64,000 bases of DNA from Enterobacter soli ATCC BAA-2102 (lineage in GTDB: Bacteria > Pseudomonadota > Gammaproteobacteria > Enterobacterales > Enterobacteriaceae): positions 1 through 64,000 of the forward strand of contig NZ_LXES01000042.1 of assembly GCF_001654845.1 (NCBI RefSeq), written 5' to 3'. Under the pieces are notes generated by a model that was given only the letters and a program-made list of their open reading frames with translations, ran no database searches and had not been told where the DNA came from. Shown in pieces: positions 36,701 through 46,780 of this stretch; position 1 is the stretch's first letter, and every line of letters starts with the position of its first letter. A program made the translations under genes and the position numbers.

Positions 36701-37501
36701 ATGATAAAACTGATTATTACGGATCTTGATGGCACATTTTTAAACAGCCATGGGGACTATGACCGTGATTTATTTGCCAAAACGTGGGCGAATATGTTGT
36801 CCAACGGGGTGCATTTTGCTGCATGTACCGGCAAGCAATGCGAGCGGGTGGAAGAGCTTTTCGGGGAATTAAGTAAAGACATCTGGATAGTGGGCGATAG
36901 CGCTACACGCATCAAACATAAGGGTAATTTTGCCTTTCAGTCACTGATAGATAATGCGACAGGCAAGGCAATCATTAACACGCTAGAGGAAGTGAGCTCC
37001 ACGCATGTCATTATTGCCTGTACTCCGGAAGGCGCGATTGTTCGCTCTGATGTTCCCCAGCATCTAAAGGATAAAGTCAGACGCTCCTATGCCCGCATGC
37101 TAGAGACCGTGGACTTTAACAGGGTCGACAGTGATTTTGTCAAAATCACTGTTTTTGATGAGGAAGGAAATTGCCCGCAAACTCGCCCGCACTTGAGTCC
37201 GTTTGAGGATGATGTGTACATCGTAGTGTCTGAAGCCTCATGGATCGATATTGCCGGTTATGGCGTGCACAAGGGAAGCACCGTACAAAAACTTCAGGAA
37301 ATCCTGAATGTCAGTCCGGCAGAAACAATGGCCTTTGGTGACGGCTACAACGATCTGGAGCTTCTGGCCCAGGCAGAATATAGCTTTGCCATGCGAAACG
37401 CTTTTGAAGAGGTAAAGCACGCGGCGCGTTTTGTCACCGGAACCAACGATGACAGTGCGGTAATGGAAACCATCAACCGCCTGCTTGCACTACAATCCTG
37501 A
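36701..37501 (+). CDS. Cof-type HAD-IIB phosphatase
   Basis: 266 residues from ATG 36701, with AGGAGG at 36691-36696. HAD motif I DLDGTFLN (nucleophile and acid Asp at about residues 8 and 10), motif II in AACTGKQ, and motif IV FGDGYNDLELL are intact. The family dephosphorylates small sugar or nucleotide phosphates in the cytoplasm. Convergent with deoR; the nearby phosphoribosyltransferase suggests, but does not prove, a sugar-phosphate or nucleotide role. Confidence 0.88.
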   Translation: MIKLIITDLDGTFLNSHGDYDRDLFAKTWANMLSNGVHFAACTGKQCERVEELFGELSKDIWIVGDSATRIKHKGNFAFQSLIDNATGKAIINTLEEVSSTHVIIACTPEGAIVRSDVPQHLKDKVRRSYARMLETVDFNRVDSDFVKITVFDEEGNCPQTRPHLSPFEDDVYIVVSEASWIDIAGYGVHKGSTVQKLQEILNVSPAETMAFGDGYNDLELLAQAEYSFAMRNAFEEVKHAARFVTGTNDDSAVMETINRLLALQS

Positions 37502-37512
37502 CGGGAATGAAA

Positions 37513-37537
37513 GGGAAGGCTTAACACATGCCTTCCC
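37513..37537. terminator. hairpin between convergent HAD and deoR genes
   Basis: GGGAAGGC (37513-37520) and GCCTTCCC (37530-37537) form an 8-bp perfect stem with a 9-nt loop in the 52-bp gap between convergent genes. No clear T-run on either side, so efficiency is uncertain. Confidence 0.5.
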
Positions 37538-37553
37538 GAAGATTGGGTGCATA

Positions 37554-38318
37554 TCAGCCTGCAATTTCCAGCCGTATATTTGTATGCGCAAGAGAGCTTG
37601 TATCCGTTTGGCTGCTTGCCACGACGACATCAAGATCCTCACATGAAGCGACTTTATACCGGGCGACCTGAGGCATTTTATCCGCAATGACAGCGGCGAT
37701 AACCTCATTGCTCTGGCGCATCACTTCTTTTTTGAAGCAGGCATCCTCATAGTAAACAGCCGTCAGCCCTGCCTGAAGGTCTAATCCGCAGACGCCGATA
37801 AACATCTGATCAAACAACATCTCCCTGACGTGATTAAGCGGCTCTGACCCCAGAATGCTTCCGGTCTGTGAATTGAGTTTTCCGCCCAGCATAATAACTT
37901 CCCCCTGCTTGCGTCCGCTCAGGGCCGCTGCTATTTGTGGGGAATTTGTCACGATAGTGAGATCGTAATCCTCAGGAATGAAGCTGACCATAGCAAGATA
38001 CGTCGACCCCCCATCTATAAAGATACAGGTTCCGGGTCTGATCAGTTCCGCACAACGCCTTGCCACCCCTGACTTTTCCTCAATGCTGTGCATAACCCGC
38101 GTTTCAAAGCTTGCGGATTGTTTGAACTGGCTGACAGCCCCCCCGTAGACCTTTTTACACATCCCCTTGCGGACCATCGCCTGCAAATCTCTGCGTATCG
38201 TGTGTTCAGACACGCCCAGCTGGCGGGCAATATCAGCGCCAATCACCCGACCGGTCTGCTGCAGAATCTGGTAAATCACTTCCTGCCTCTGTTCAGGCAG
38301 GGCGTCATAATCAATCAT
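37554..38318 (-). CDS. DeoR-family transcriptional regulator
   Basis: 254 residues. N-terminal DeoR helix-turn-helix (RQEVIYQILQQTGRV, IARQLGVSEHTIRRDL) followed by the sugar-phosphate-sensing DeoRC domain (FIDGGSTYLAM, IVTNSPQIA). Regulators of this type respond to phosphorylated sugars, and the neighbouring HAD phosphatase and phosphoribosyltransferase are plausible targets. The divergent spacer toward 38450 carries ATCATACACGTGTGAT (38386-38401), a candidate operator around ACACGTGT. Confidence 0.87.
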   Translation of the reverse strand: MIDYDALPEQRQEVIYQILQQTGRVIGADIARQLGVSEHTIRRDLQAMVRKGMCKKVYGGAVSQFKQSASFETRVMHSIEEKSGVARRCAELIRPGTCIFIDGGSTYLAMVSFIPEDYDLTIVTNSPQIAAALSGRKQGEVIMLGGKLNSQTGSILGSEPLNHVREMLFDQMFIGVCGLDLQAGLTAVYYEDACFKKEVMRQSNEVIAAVIADKMPQVARYKVASCEDLDVVVASSQTDTSSLAHTNIRLEIAG

Positions 38319-38449
38319 TCTATACTCTCAAAATAAACGTAAAATTGCATAAGTGTACACAATGAAGCATAGTGGGTCTGTGAATATCATACACGTGTGA
38401 TGTACCGGGCAGGTATCTTTTGACCATGTTGATCGGGAGAGCGGGAAAA

Positions 38450-38593
38450 ATGTGTGCGCCAGTATGTATGAAAAGACTTGAGCAATACGCTGTGAACCTG
38501 GAAAAACTCAGTTCCGCGTGGTTTGAGACTCATAAACATAACGCATTATCAGCAATGCTTGTTCTCTATTTCAAAGAGGCACGAAGCGATTGA
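38450..38593 (+). CDS. possible 47-residue small protein
   Basis: ATG 38450 follows GGGAGAGCGGGAAAAA and opens a 47-codon frame (MCAPVCMKRLEQYAVNLEKL, then a hydrophobic ALSAMLVLYF near the end). It faces away from deoR and precedes an acetyltransferase remnant. I do not recognise it. It may be a real small gene or the 5' remnant of a decayed one. Confidence 0.3.
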   Translation: MCAPVCMKRLEQYAVNLEKLSSAWFETHKHNALSAMLVLYFKEARSD

Positions 38594-38644
38594 GCTGATA
38601 TTTTCACGAAGCATCGCCCGCCGATGATACGTTGAATTCAGAGG

Positions 38645-38821
38645 AAACCAATCGGCGACCGCGTCTGGGTTGGAGGTGAATCGGTCATTCTTCCGGGAGT
38701 GAAGATCGGCAATGATGTTGTTATTGCCGCAGGGAGCGTTGTGACCCGTGATATTCCGGACAGGGCTATAGCCGGTGGGGGCCCGCCAGAGTGTCAAAAT
38801 AGATTCAGTAAAGGAGAGTGA
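38645..38821 (+). pseudogene. C-terminal remnant of a LacA/Maa-type O-acetyltransferase
   Basis: A 58-codon frame without its own start encodes [20 protein letters not shown], then [17 protein letters not shown], the hexapeptide-repeat end of maltose/galactoside acetyltransferases. The active-site N-terminal two thirds are gone, and the tail after GGGPPE is not family-like. The remnant ends just before the phosphoribosyltransferase start, so a deletion or recombination joined them. Confidence 0.8.
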
Positions 38822-38826
38822 CTAAA

Positions 38827-39351
38827 ATGAATCATTCGTATGCAGGAAAAATCATACTCAACGAATCCGCAATCGCGGAAGGTGTCAATCTTGTTGCCGA
38901 CAGGCTTAATTCTGACTTCAGTGATGCGGTGATTATTACCGTTACACCAGGAGGGATATTCCTCACCGCTGACTTAACCAGAAAGCTGAAATTTGATGTT
39001 GAAATGGATTATATTTCTTGCCCGCACACACCTGGAGAGCGCAATAACGCGTCAGAGATTGTCTTCCATAATAACATCGGCATTGAAGGACGAAATGTGA
39101 TTGTTATCGATGACGCGATCGAATCCGGGGGGACAATGAAACGGCTTGTTGAACACCTTAACGAAAAATATAACCCACAGTCAGTCTCGGTTGCCGTGCT
39201 TTTCGTAAAACCCGGCCGCATATCCATTCCTGCGCGCTGTTATTACGCTTATGAAATGGAGAATGATGATCTGCTGATAGGCTACGGCATGCCCTGGCAG
39301 AACAAGTTCCGTAATTTGTCTTGTGTATCTCAGTTGATCAAAGATAACTGA
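38827..39351 (+). CDS. phosphoribosyltransferase-family protein (hypoxanthine PRTase-like)
   Basis: 174 residues from ATG 38827, with AAGGAGAG ideally spaced upstream; GTG 38818 is less likely. The PRPP-binding motif VIVIDDAIESGGTM is at about residue 96 and the pyrophosphate loop TPGGIFLTADL at about residue 42. The family transfers phosphoribose to purine bases, but a regulatory or salvage role for an unusual base is possible. It is longer at the N-terminus than E. coli Hpt and lies in an accessory setting. Confidence 0.78.
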   Translation: MNHSYAGKIILNESAIAEGVNLVADRLNSDFSDAVIITVTPGGIFLTADLTRKLKFDVEMDYISCPHTPGERNNASEIVFHNNIGIEGRNVIVIDDAIESGGTMKRLVEHLNEKYNPQSVSVAVLFVKPGRISIPARCYYAYEMENDDLLIGYGMPWQNKFRNLSCVSQLIKDN

Positions 39352-39377
39352 GCAATTTTCTGGTCAAAACTAGCAAC

Positions 39378-39401
39378 GTCCGCTCATGGCACGGAGCGGA
39401 C
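39378..39401. repeat. two-hairpin intergenic repeat, first hairpin
   Basis: GTCCGCT (39378-39384) and AGCGGAC (39395-39401) form a perfect 7-bp stem around CATGGCACGG. Close copies are at 48451-48474 and 53774-53797. It is followed 19 bp later by the 104-bp repeat at 39421. Confidence 0.7.
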
Positions 39402-39420
39402 GAGCTAACTAAGCAGTAGA

Positions 39421-39524
39421 TCCGCTTCGATCGAGAAGCGAACATAATTATTGCCGCTTATAGGGCACTCAAATACCAATCTTGGGTGTGGTGATTCCGT
39501 GAGCCGTAGGATACATTCAGGATT
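39421..39524. repeat. 104-bp dispersed repeat, copy 1
   Basis: This 104-bp segment is about 90% identical, without gaps, to 46898-47001 (10 differences counted by eye). The last ~45 bp, including GATTCCGTGAGCCGTAGG, are almost unchanged. It begins with the second-hairpin element (TCCGCT..GAGAAGCG) of the two-hairpin repeat. The rest of this ~445-bp gap (39352-39796) shows no convincing gene. Confidence 0.8.
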
Positions 39525-39796
39525 GTTTCGGCAAAGCGCAGTGGCCCGCCGAACACCCAATATATAATGGTGAGCGCCTTAAACGGCGTGGTCGGCTCAA
39601 GCCGGACTGGAATCGCGCATTGTTTCATCAGGTGTGGGAAAAAGAACCGATTATTTGATTTAAAGGCACAGTTTATTTCGCCACTCCATACCGATGAGAC
39701 GATGCCGGAGTTCAACCGAGCCCAAGAAATAAACCTTTCCCAGGCAAGTTAAATAGTACATTCAGATAATTGATCGGTTCCTGAGGACAACAAATA

Positions 39797-40681
39797 ATGC
39801 CATTCAATAATAAAAACCTGTTTATTACTCTCTTATCCCTCTGCACTTTCCAGACTTATGCAGCACAATGCACAGCGGAAACCTTCGCTAAAAACAAACT
39901 GAACAACTTCATCCTCCTGAGCCAGCAGACAAGAACAGAAATCCCCAAATCGGTTGAAATGACTATTGATAGCCCTGATGGTTATCTCCGCGCATCGGCT
40001 CAAAGCCACTTTACGCAATGCGGTGAGCTCATTGGCAGCAGTATAAAAGAGGTCAAAATCTCAACAGGCCCGACAAAAAATGTTTTCACGGCTACCAATG
40101 AAGTCCAGCTGAACAGAACGGAATTTGGCTGGCGCATTCAGATGGATGCAAACGGAGTCATAACCGATAACGACAGTCAGAAGACCACACAACTCTATCG
40201 GCAGACTCTGGAAGGACTGTACCAGCTAAACAATAAGGGATTCATCAGCCACGCGGCTAATCGTTCGATTATCGCGGCCACAAAAGCAGGAGATAAAGAC
40301 AAAACCACTGTGGGCGCAATAGACTACGTTTTCAATTCATCAGGGTTGCTGGCAAGGGCGGTAAACAAAGGAAGTATGGCGATAAACAACTATACGATTG
40401 TATACAGCTATGATGGTAATGATCGCCTGATCAAAACCCAGTCTCCCTCAACCATAGAAGAGTATGCTTATGATAACGAGGGCCGTGACCTGTCCTTGAG
40501 CAAGACCCAGACGTATTTCACTATCGAAAAGAACCTGACCACGTGTGAGGAGTGGAATTTGCATGGAGAATGCACACGCGCCAATATGGATATTATGATC
40601 GTCCCCGTCGATCGGACGGGTAAACAATATGCGGACAAACATAAAGCCGTCATGACGACGAAATACGAATACTGGAACTGA
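39797..40681 (+). CDS. secreted protein of unknown function with YD-like repeats
   Basis: 294 residues with a signal peptide (cleavage near TYAA-Q). The middle and C-terminal parts are beta-rich with YD-repeat-like elements (YSYDGNDRLIK, EYAYDNEGR) and a C-terminal Cys pair (TTCEEWNLHGECTRAN). The overall style recalls the YnfC/UPF0257 lipoproteins, but there is no lipobox and the match is weak. Function unknown; periplasmic location expected. Confidence 0.65.
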   Translation: MPFNNKNLFITLLSLCTFQTYAAQCTAETFAKNKLNNFILLSQQTRTEIPKSVEMTIDSPDGYLRASAQSHFTQCGELIGSSIKEVKISTGPTKNVFTATNEVQLNRTEFGWRIQMDANGVITDNDSQKTTQLYRQTLEGLYQLNNKGFISHAANRSIIAATKAGDKDKTTVGAIDYVFNSSGLLARAVNKGSMAINNYTIVYSYDGNDRLIKTQSPSTIEEYAYDNEGRDLSLSKTQTYFTIEKNLTTCEEWNLHGECTRANMDIMIVPVDRTGKQYADKHKAVMTTKYEYWN

Positions 40682-40775
40682 CCATCTCACCCGCCATATT
40701 GGGGGGCCAAATAGTACGGGAACCGAAACTGGATACTTTATCTCATCCGGTTTCTGAGCTGAACCGCTCCGGAAC

Positions 40776-40794
40776 AGTCTGACACGGAGCGGAC
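40776..40794. repeat. partial copy of the intergenic repeat
   Basis: AGTCTGACACGGAGCGGAC, followed by AAGCTAGC, matches the right half of the repeat at 39378-39401 and its flank (CACGGAGCGGACGAGCTAAC). The left stem is eroded. Confidence 0.5.
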
Positions 40795-40868
40795 AAGCTA
40801 GCAGGATGAACTTTATGTTCGAGATGTGTTACTGTCGATTTATCAATAATCTTTAATAACTTCCCAAT

Positions 40869-41381
40869 ATGTCACCACTACACTATCGTCTGATACCGCT
40901 AGCTATTTTATTAGGATACGGTTTATACGCTTATGCCGAGGTTCCGCTGCCGAGTAGTGTGCTGAAGGATAATGCTGAAACTTTTGAGATAGCTTGCCCT
41001 AATAATCCCCGGCAGACCACTATTGATATGAATGATTGTATGGGCACAAAACGTGATGCAGTTAAGTCTGTCGAAGCGAAGTATGTAAGCGCATCACGTC
41101 AGCGTATTTTGGCAACACAGGATGAGCAGACCCTTAATGCCTTTGAGGCAGAAAATAAGGCATGGGATATTCTGATTGATGCGGCATCACATGCTACTGG
41201 TGTAGAGTGGCAAGGAGGCACCATTCGGGGAGTTAAAGCTGCTGAACGTGAAATAACTCTGATTGAATTAAGGATTCATAATCAGTGGCAGAACTGGCTG
41301 CGCTATGAAGACTCGACGCCGCCAATACTACCGGAGCCACTATTCCAGGACGTAGAGTGTGGGACGAAAAACTGTGCATGA
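40869..41381 (+). CDS. LprI/DUF1311-type secreted protein
   Basis: 170 residues with an N-terminal signal segment (cleavage near YAYA-E). The motif C-PNNPRQTTIDMNDC-MGTK with paired cysteines about 15 residues apart, followed by a helical region with VEAKY, is typical of the DUF1311/LprI group, some members of which inhibit lysozyme. A C-terminal Cys pair (VECGTKNC) is extra. Periplasmic; no operon partner. Confidence 0.68.
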   Translation: MSPLHYRLIPLAILLGYGLYAYAEVPLPSSVLKDNAETFEIACPNNPRQTTIDMNDCMGTKRDAVKSVEAKYVSASRQRILATQDEQTLNAFEAENKAWDILIDAASHATGVEWQGGTIRGVKAAEREITLIELRIHNQWQNWLRYEDSTPPILPEPLFQDVECGTKNCA

Positions 41382-41521
41382 TACGCTAATGTACTGTGGG
41401 TGCTTCCCGACGCTTTTTCACGCTGACCCATACCCTAATTATTAACACTGATTGTTGTTAGTAACTTCCGCTTCTGGCTCAAAACTGATGGGGCATGAGC
41501 ACGCCCGGAGTGAGGAGCGTA

Positions 41522-41887
41522 TTAATTTGGGCATAACCCGCTGGGCGCTTTTAACGGCCCGCACTGTTCGAAACCATAAACCTGATAGCCTTTACTTTTC
41601 ATGCAGGAGATAACTCTGTCTTTTCTGTCCATCATTTCTTCAATAGTCTGATTTTTATAAACAGTATTTAACCCCCAATTTTTGTCGTCGAGATTTTCAC
41701 GTCGATCAACGCCGCAACTATAAAGCGCCTCTTTCCGTTCATGACTATTGGTTTGTCCTGTCGAATCCACTTTTTGAAAGACCTGTATCCAGGGGACCGA
41801 GGTATGGTTTGTTGAATCCATATCCGCCACCACGCAACTTGTTAAATTCAGTATCCCTGTCAATACAACAATCATTCGACAAAGCAT
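41522..41887 (-). CDS. small lipoprotein of unknown function
   Basis: 121 residues with a signal peptide and lipobox LTSC-V near residue 18. The mature part has conserved-looking cysteines (LYSCGVDRRE, VISCMKSKGY, FEQCGP). I do not recognise a named family. It is divergent from the formate dehydrogenase operon and probably unrelated to it. Confidence 0.65.
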   Translation of the reverse strand: MLCRMIVVLTGILNLTSCVVADMDSTNHTSVPWIQVFQKVDSTGQTNSHERKEALYSCGVDRRENLDDKNWGLNTVYKNQTIEEMMDRKDRVISCMKSKGYQVYGFEQCGPLKAPSGLCPN

Positions 41888-41959
41888 GGTTATCCTTAAC
41901 TTGAGTTGAGAAAGACTGGTTTTGTGAAACTAAAATGTTCACTGCGAAAGATCAACACC

Positions 41960-42079
41960 GTTTTAAGCGTGCGCTGTTTAGCTGCCGGGTAACAGGTAAA
42001 GCGCTTCACAGACGTCTGTTCTTCGACGTGGGTAACTGCAACGAGGTAGCCTCCCTATAACCACAAAAGGATAGTGGTT
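41960..42079 (+). promoter_or_regulatory. structured leader upstream of the formate dehydrogenase operon
   Basis: The 257-bp gap before fdnG contains AACCAC (42059-42064) and GTGGTT (42074-42079), a perfect 6-bp hairpin around AAAAGGATA, and GAGG-tag-CCTC at 42043-42053. GCCTCCC at 42049 followed by AAAAGG recalls the 3' part of molybdenum-cofactor RNA leaders, but the match is weak. No FNR or NarL site was identified with confidence. Confidence 0.3.
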
Positions 42080-42144
42080 TTATGTCGTGCATATGACGAT
42101 AATACCCGTTCCTTTTCAAGTCTTAAGTTTAAGCTGGAGGTTAC

Positions 42145-45100
42145 ATGGAGCTTAATCGGAGGCAATTCTTCCGAATCTGCGCGGGTGGTATGGCAGGAAC
42201 AACTGTTGCCTCTCTCGGATTTCTATCCTCATTTTCCGTTCACGCGGAAACTCGTCAATACAAACTCTTAAAAGCCAAAGAGACGCGTAACAACTGCACA
42301 TATTGCTCTGTCGGGTGCGGAATGCTCCTGTATAGCCTCGGCGATAACGCAAAAAACGTCAGCGAAAGTATTTATCACGTAGAGGGCGATGCGGACCATC
42401 CGGTCAGCCGCGGCTCACTGTGTCCGAAAGGTGCAGGCGTGGTGGATTTCATCAACAGTGAAAGCCGCCTGCATTACCCGGAATATCGCGCCCCGGGCAG
42501 CACCAAGTGGCAGCGTATTAGCTGGGAAGACGCATTTACGCGCATTGCGCGCCTGATGAAAGAGGATCGTGACGCCAACTTTGAGGTGAAAAACCAGCAG
42601 GGTGTCACGGTTAACCGCTGGGCGACGACCAGTATGCTGTGCTCTTCTGCCGCCAGTAACGAAACCGGGGTTATCGACAATAAATTTGCTCGTGGCCTGG
42701 GAATGGTCGCCGTAGAAAACCAGGCACGGCTGTGCCATGGGCCGACCGTATCCGCACTGGCTCCGAGCTTTGGGCGCGGTGCGATGACCAACAACTGGAT
42801 TGATATCCGCAATGCCGACGTCATTCTGATTATGGGTGGCAACGCCGCAGAAGCGCACCCGGTCGGTTTTAAATGGGTTATCGAAGCGAAGAAAAATCGT
42901 GGCGCGAAGCTGGTGGTGGTTGATCCGCGCTTCAACCGCTCCGCTGCCGTTGCCGATCAGTATGCGCCGATTCGCCCCGGCAGCGATGTCGCGTTCCTTT
43001 CCGGCATGGTCAACTATCTGTTAGCGAATGACAAAATTCAGCATCAGTACGTGCGTGAGTTCACCAATGCCAGTCTGATTGTACGTGAAGATTACCGTTT
43101 CGATGACGGTTTGTTCAGCGGCTACGATGACGTCACTCGCCAGTACGATCGCAGCAGTTGGGCCTATGAGCTGGGCGAAGACGGCCAGGTTAAACGTGAT
43201 GAAACGTTGAGTCACCCGCGTTGTGTCTTTAATCTGCTGAAAACGCACGTCAGCCGCTATACGCCGGAAATGGTCGAAACCGTCTGCGGCACACCACGCG
43301 GAGAATTCCTGCGCGTCGCGCAGACGCTGGCGGAAACCGCCGCCACCAATAAAACGGCATCGATACTCTACGCGCTGGGCTGGACGCACCACACCAACGG
43401 TGCGCAGATCATCCGTACCGCCGCGATTATCCAGCTCCTGCTGGGCAATATCGGCATGATGGGCGGAGGGATTAACGCCCTGCGTGGTCACTCAAACGTT
43501 CAGGGCTATACCGACCTCGGTTTGCTCGATGGCTCACTGCCGGGTTATCTGCCACTGCCGAGTGAAAAACAGACCACCCTGCAAATGCTGCTTGAACAGG
43601 CGACACCGAAAACAACGATCCCGGGGCAGGTGAATTTTTGGCAGAACACCCCTGCGTTTATGGTCAGCCTGCTTAAAGGCTTTTATGGCGATGCCGCCAC
43701 GGAAGAAAACCAGTGGGGCTTCGATTATCTGCCGAAGTGGGACAAAAAATACGACGTTCTCAGCCAGGTCGACATGATGGTCGATGGTCAGTTCAATGGT
43801 CTACTGGTGCAGGGCTTTAACGCGCTGGCGTCATTCCCGAATAAAAACAAAGCCGTTGAAGCATTCTCTAAGCTGAAGTTTATGGTGGTAATGGATCCGC
43901 TGGCCACCGAAACCGCCAGTTTCTGGCAAAACCACGATGAAATGAACGATGTAGACAGTAGCAAAATCCAGACCGAAGTGTTCCGCCTGCCGACCTCCTG
44001 CTTTGCTGAAGAAAATGGTTCGGTAGCTAACTCTTCCCGCTGGTTGCAGTGGCACTATTCTGCTGCTACACCACCGGGAGAAGCGCTGCACGACAGCAAA
44101 ATTCTTGCTCAACTTTTCCTGCGTCTGCGTGAACTTTACCGCCAGGAAGGGGGCGTTGCGCCTGAGCCGCTGATGGCTATCGACTGGCGCTACGCCGACC
44201 CGCTCGACCCTCAGCCGGAAGAGCTGGCGCGCGAGGCCAACGGTCGTGCCTGGAAAGATGTTCATGATAAAGACGGTACATTGCTGGCGAAAGCGGGGCA
44301 GCAACTTAGCTCGTTTGCCCATCTGCGCGCTGACGGTTCGACCAGCAGCCTGTGCTGGATTTACGCCGGTAGCTGGACCGAGCAGGGCAATCAGATGGCG
44401 AATCGCGATAACGCGGATCCGTCTGGTCTCGGTGCGGTAAACAACTGGTCGTGGGCGTGGCCGCTCAATCGTCGCATTCTCTATAACCGCGCATCAGCGG
44501 ATGCACAGGGGAAACCGTGGGATGCAACTCGTCCGTTGATGCAGTGGAACGGTAAAAAATGGCAGGGCTTCGATGTGCCGGACTTCCCGCCGACTTCGGC
44601 GCCGGAAGACAAAGTGGGGCCATTTATCATGCTGCCCGATGGTCTGGGCCATCTGTTCGCCCTCAACAAACTGGCGGACGGCCCGTTCCCGGAACATTAC
44701 GAACCAATGGAAAGCCCGATTGGCACTAACCCATTGCACCCGAATGTGATCCACAGCCCGGTGGTGCGCCTTTATGAAAGCGATAAAGCGATGCTCGGTG
44801 AGGCGAGAGACTTCCCGTATGTCGGCACGACTTACTCGATTACCGAACTGTTCCGCCACTGGACCAAACATGCGCGACTCAACGCCATCGCCCAGCCGCA
44901 GCAGTTTGTTGAAATTGGCGAGCAGCTGGCGCAGGAAAAAGGCATCAACGCGGGCGACTGGGTGAAAGTCTCCTCCCGTCGTGGCTTTATCAAAGCTAAA
45001 GCAGTGGTGACCGCGCGTCTGCAAACCCTGAACGTCGCCGGAAAAGCCGTGCCGACCATCGGTATTCCGTGCCACTGGGGTTTTGAGGGTGCTACTCGAA

Positions 45101-45198
45101 AAGGGTTCCTGGCCAATACATTGACGCCGTCCGTGGGTGACGCCAACTCAAACACGCCAGAGTTTAAGGCGTTTTTAGTCAACATTGAGAAGGCGTAA
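42145..45198 (+). CDS. fdnG: formate dehydrogenase-N alpha subunit, cysteine form
   Basis: 1017 residues. Twin-arginine signal [15 protein letters not shown], then the 4Fe-4S site ([12 protein letters not shown] and GSLCPKGAG) and the molybdopterin domains. It oxidises formate in the periplasm and passes electrons through FdnH and FdnI to quinone. Where E. coli FdnG/FdoG have selenocysteine (UHGPT), this gene has TGC at 42733 (Cys197, in ARLCHGPTV), so no selenocysteine machinery is needed. The neighbouring His and downstream Arg region are conserved. GGAGG lies 9 bp before the ATG. Orthology to fdn rather than fdo cannot be settled by eye. Confidence 0.93.
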   Translation: MELNRRQFFRICAGGMAGTTVASLGFLSSFSVHAETRQYKLLKAKETRNNCTYCSVGCGMLLYSLGDNAKNVSESIYHVEGDADHPVSRGSLCPKGAGVVDFINSESRLHYPEYRAPGSTKWQRISWEDAFTRIARLMKEDRDANFEVKNQQGVTVNRWATTSMLCSSAASNETGVIDNKFARGLGMVAVENQARLCHGPTVSALAPSFGRGAMTNNWIDIRNADVILIMGGNAAEAHPVGFKWVIEAKKNRGAKLVVVDPRFNRSAAVADQYAPIRPGSDVAFLSGMVNYLLANDKIQHQYVREFTNASLIVREDYRFDDGLFSGYDDVTRQYDRSSWAYELGEDGQVKRDETLSHPRCVFNLLKTHVSRYTPEMVETVCGTPRGEFLRVAQTLAETAATNKTASILYALGWTHHTNGAQIIRTAAIIQLLLGNIGMMGGGINALRGHSNVQGYTDLGLLDGSLPGYLPLPSEKQTTLQMLLEQATPKTTIPGQVNFWQNTPAFMVSLLKGFYGDAATEENQWGFDYLPKWDKKYDVLSQVDMMVDGQFNGLLVQGFNALASFPNKNKAVEAFSKLKFMVVMDPLATETASFWQNHDEMNDVDSSKIQTEVFRLPTSCFAEENGSVANSSRWLQWHYSAATPPGEALHDSKILAQLFLRLRELYRQEGGVAPEPLMAIDWRYADPLDPQPEELAREANGRAWKDVHDKDGTLLAKAGQQLSSFAHLRADGSTSSLCWIYAGSWTEQGNQMANRDNADPSGLGAVNNWSWAWPLNRRILYNRASADAQGKPWDATRPLMQWNGKKWQGFDVPDFPPTSAPEDKVGPFIMLPDGLGHLFALNKLADGPFPEHYEPMESPIGTNPLHPNVIHSPVVRLYESDKAMLGEARDFPYVGTTYSITELFRHWTKHARLNAIAQPQQFVEIGEQLAQEKGINAGDWVKVSSRRGFIKAKAVVTARLQTLNVAGKAVPTIGIPCHWGFEGATRKGFLANTLTPSVGDANSNTPEFKAFLVNIEKA

Positions 45199-45209
45199 GG
45201 AAGCGAATT

Positions 45210-46097
45210 ATGTCAATGGAATCACAGGATATTATCAAACGTTCCGCCACCAACGATCTGACTCCGCCACCGCAGGCGCGTAACTACAAGCAGGAGGTGG
45301 CGAAACTTATCGACGTCTCGACCTGCATCGGTTGTAAAGGGTGTCAGGTGGCCTGCGCCGAATGGAATGACATTCGCGATAACGTGGGTGAATGTGTCGG
45401 TGTCTATGACAACCCAACCGATCTCAGCGCCAAATCCTGGACGGTGATGCGCTTTAGCGAAACCGCCAGCAATGGCAAGCTGGAGTGGCTCATTCGCAAA
45501 GATGGCTGTATGCACTGCGCCGATCCGGGTTGTCTGAAAGCCTGTCCGTCCGCCGGAGCGATTATTCAGTATGCCAATGGGATTGTCGATTTCCAGTCTG
45601 AGCACTGCATTGGCTGCGGATACTGTATTGCCGGGTGCCCGTTCAATATTCCACGCCTGAACCCGGACGATAACCGCGTTTACAAATGCACCCTGTGCGT
45701 TGATCGTATCAGCGTGGGGCAGGAACCTGCCTGTGTGAAAACCTGTCCGACCGGGGCGATTCACTTTGGTACCAAAGCAGAGATGCTGGAAGTCGCCAGA
45801 ACGCGCGTAACGGAGCTAAAAACGCGGGGTTACAGTAATGCCGGGCTCTACAACCCGGAGGGCGTGGGCGGAACGCATGTGATGTACGTCCTGCATCACG
45901 CCGACAGACCGGCGCTTTACCACAATCTGCCGAACGACCCTAAAATCGATCTGCCCGTTAACCTGTGGAAAGGCATCCTCAAGCCGCTGTCTGCTGCCGG
46001 GTTTATTGCTACCTTTGCCGGGCTGATTTACCACTATGTGGGAATAGGGCCAAACAAGGAGAGCGATGACGAGGAAGAGGAGAACGATCATGAGTAA
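45210..46097 (+). CDS. fdnH: formate dehydrogenase-N beta (iron-sulfur) subunit
   Basis: 295 residues with four 4Fe-4S motifs: [40 protein letters not shown], and YKCTLCVD with PACVKTC. A C-terminal membrane helix ([17 protein letters not shown], about residue 262) anchors it on the periplasmic face. It relays electrons from FdnG to the cytochrome subunit. It lies 11 bp after fdnG and overlaps fdnI by 8 bp. Confidence 0.95.
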   Translation: MSMESQDIIKRSATNDLTPPPQARNYKQEVAKLIDVSTCIGCKGCQVACAEWNDIRDNVGECVGVYDNPTDLSAKSWTVMRFSETASNGKLEWLIRKDGCMHCADPGCLKACPSAGAIIQYANGIVDFQSEHCIGCGYCIAGCPFNIPRLNPDDNRVYKCTLCVDRISVGQEPACVKTCPTGAIHFGTKAEMLEVARTRVTELKTRGYSNAGLYNPEGVGGTHVMYVLHHADRPALYHNLPNDPKIDLPVNLWKGILKPLSAAGFIATFAGLIYHYVGIGPNKESDDEEEENDHE

Positions 46098-46737
46098 AAG
46101 TAAGATGATCTTGCGCACGAAATTTATCGATCGCGCCTGTCACTGGACGGTAGTGATTTTCTTCTTCCTGGTGTCATTATCCGGCATTGCGCTTTTCTTC
46201 CCGACATTACAGTGGCTGACGGAAACCTTTGGTACACCGCAGATGGGGCGCATTCTGCATCCTTTCTTTGGGGTGGTGATCTTTTTCGTGCTGATGTTTA
46301 TGTTTGCCCGTTTTGTGCATCACAATATTCCCGATAAACAGGATCTCCCCTGGATTAAAGGTATTGTGGAAGTTCTGAAGGGCAACGAACATAAGGTGGC
46401 GGATGTCGGCAAATATAACGCCGGCCAGAAGATGATGTTCTGGAGCATCATGAGCATGATATTTGTCCTGCTGGTGACCGGTTTTATTATCTGGCGTCCG
46501 TACTTTGCTCACTATTTCCCGATAAAACTCATCCGCTGGAGCTTACTCGTGCATGCGACGGCGGCGATTGTATTGATCCACGCCATCCTCATTCACATCT
46601 ATATGGCTTTCTGGGTGAAAGGGTCAATTAAAGGAATGATTGAAGGTAAGGTGAGTCGTCGTTGGGCGAAGAAACATCACCCGCGTTGGTATCGTGAGGT
46701 GGAAGCCAAAGAAGAAACCCGAAATAACCAGATATAG
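46090..46737 (+). CDS. fdnI: formate dehydrogenase-N gamma subunit (cytochrome b556)
   Basis: 215 residues from ATG 46090, preceded by GAGGAGAAC. Four membrane segments with heme-ligand histidines ([39 protein letters not shown]). It passes electrons from FdnH to menaquinone in the inner membrane, completing the loop that generates proton motive force. It overlaps fdnH by 8 bp. Confidence 0.95.
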   Translation: MSKSKMILRTKFIDRACHWTVVIFFFLVSLSGIALFFPTLQWLTETFGTPQMGRILHPFFGVVIFFVLMFMFARFVHHNIPDKQDLPWIKGIVEVLKGNEHKVADVGKYNAGQKMMFWSIMSMIFVLLVTGFIIWRPYFAHYFPIKLIRWSLLVHATAAIVLIHAILIHIYMAFWVKGSIKGMIEGKVSRRWAKKHHPRWYREVEAKEETRNNQI

Positions 46738-46780
46738 ATACTGCGACGTATAGGCTCAAAGGGTATTTTTGACGTGGAAT

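Noticed and set aside
39458..39715. 85-codon minus-strand frame in the gap before the secreted protein gene
   Set aside because: Runs through the 104-bp repeat; no start signal or recognisable domain.
42145..45198. Possible in-frame TGA selenocysteine codon in fdnG
   Set aside because: The codon is TGC; the frame is continuous and no SECIS element is required.
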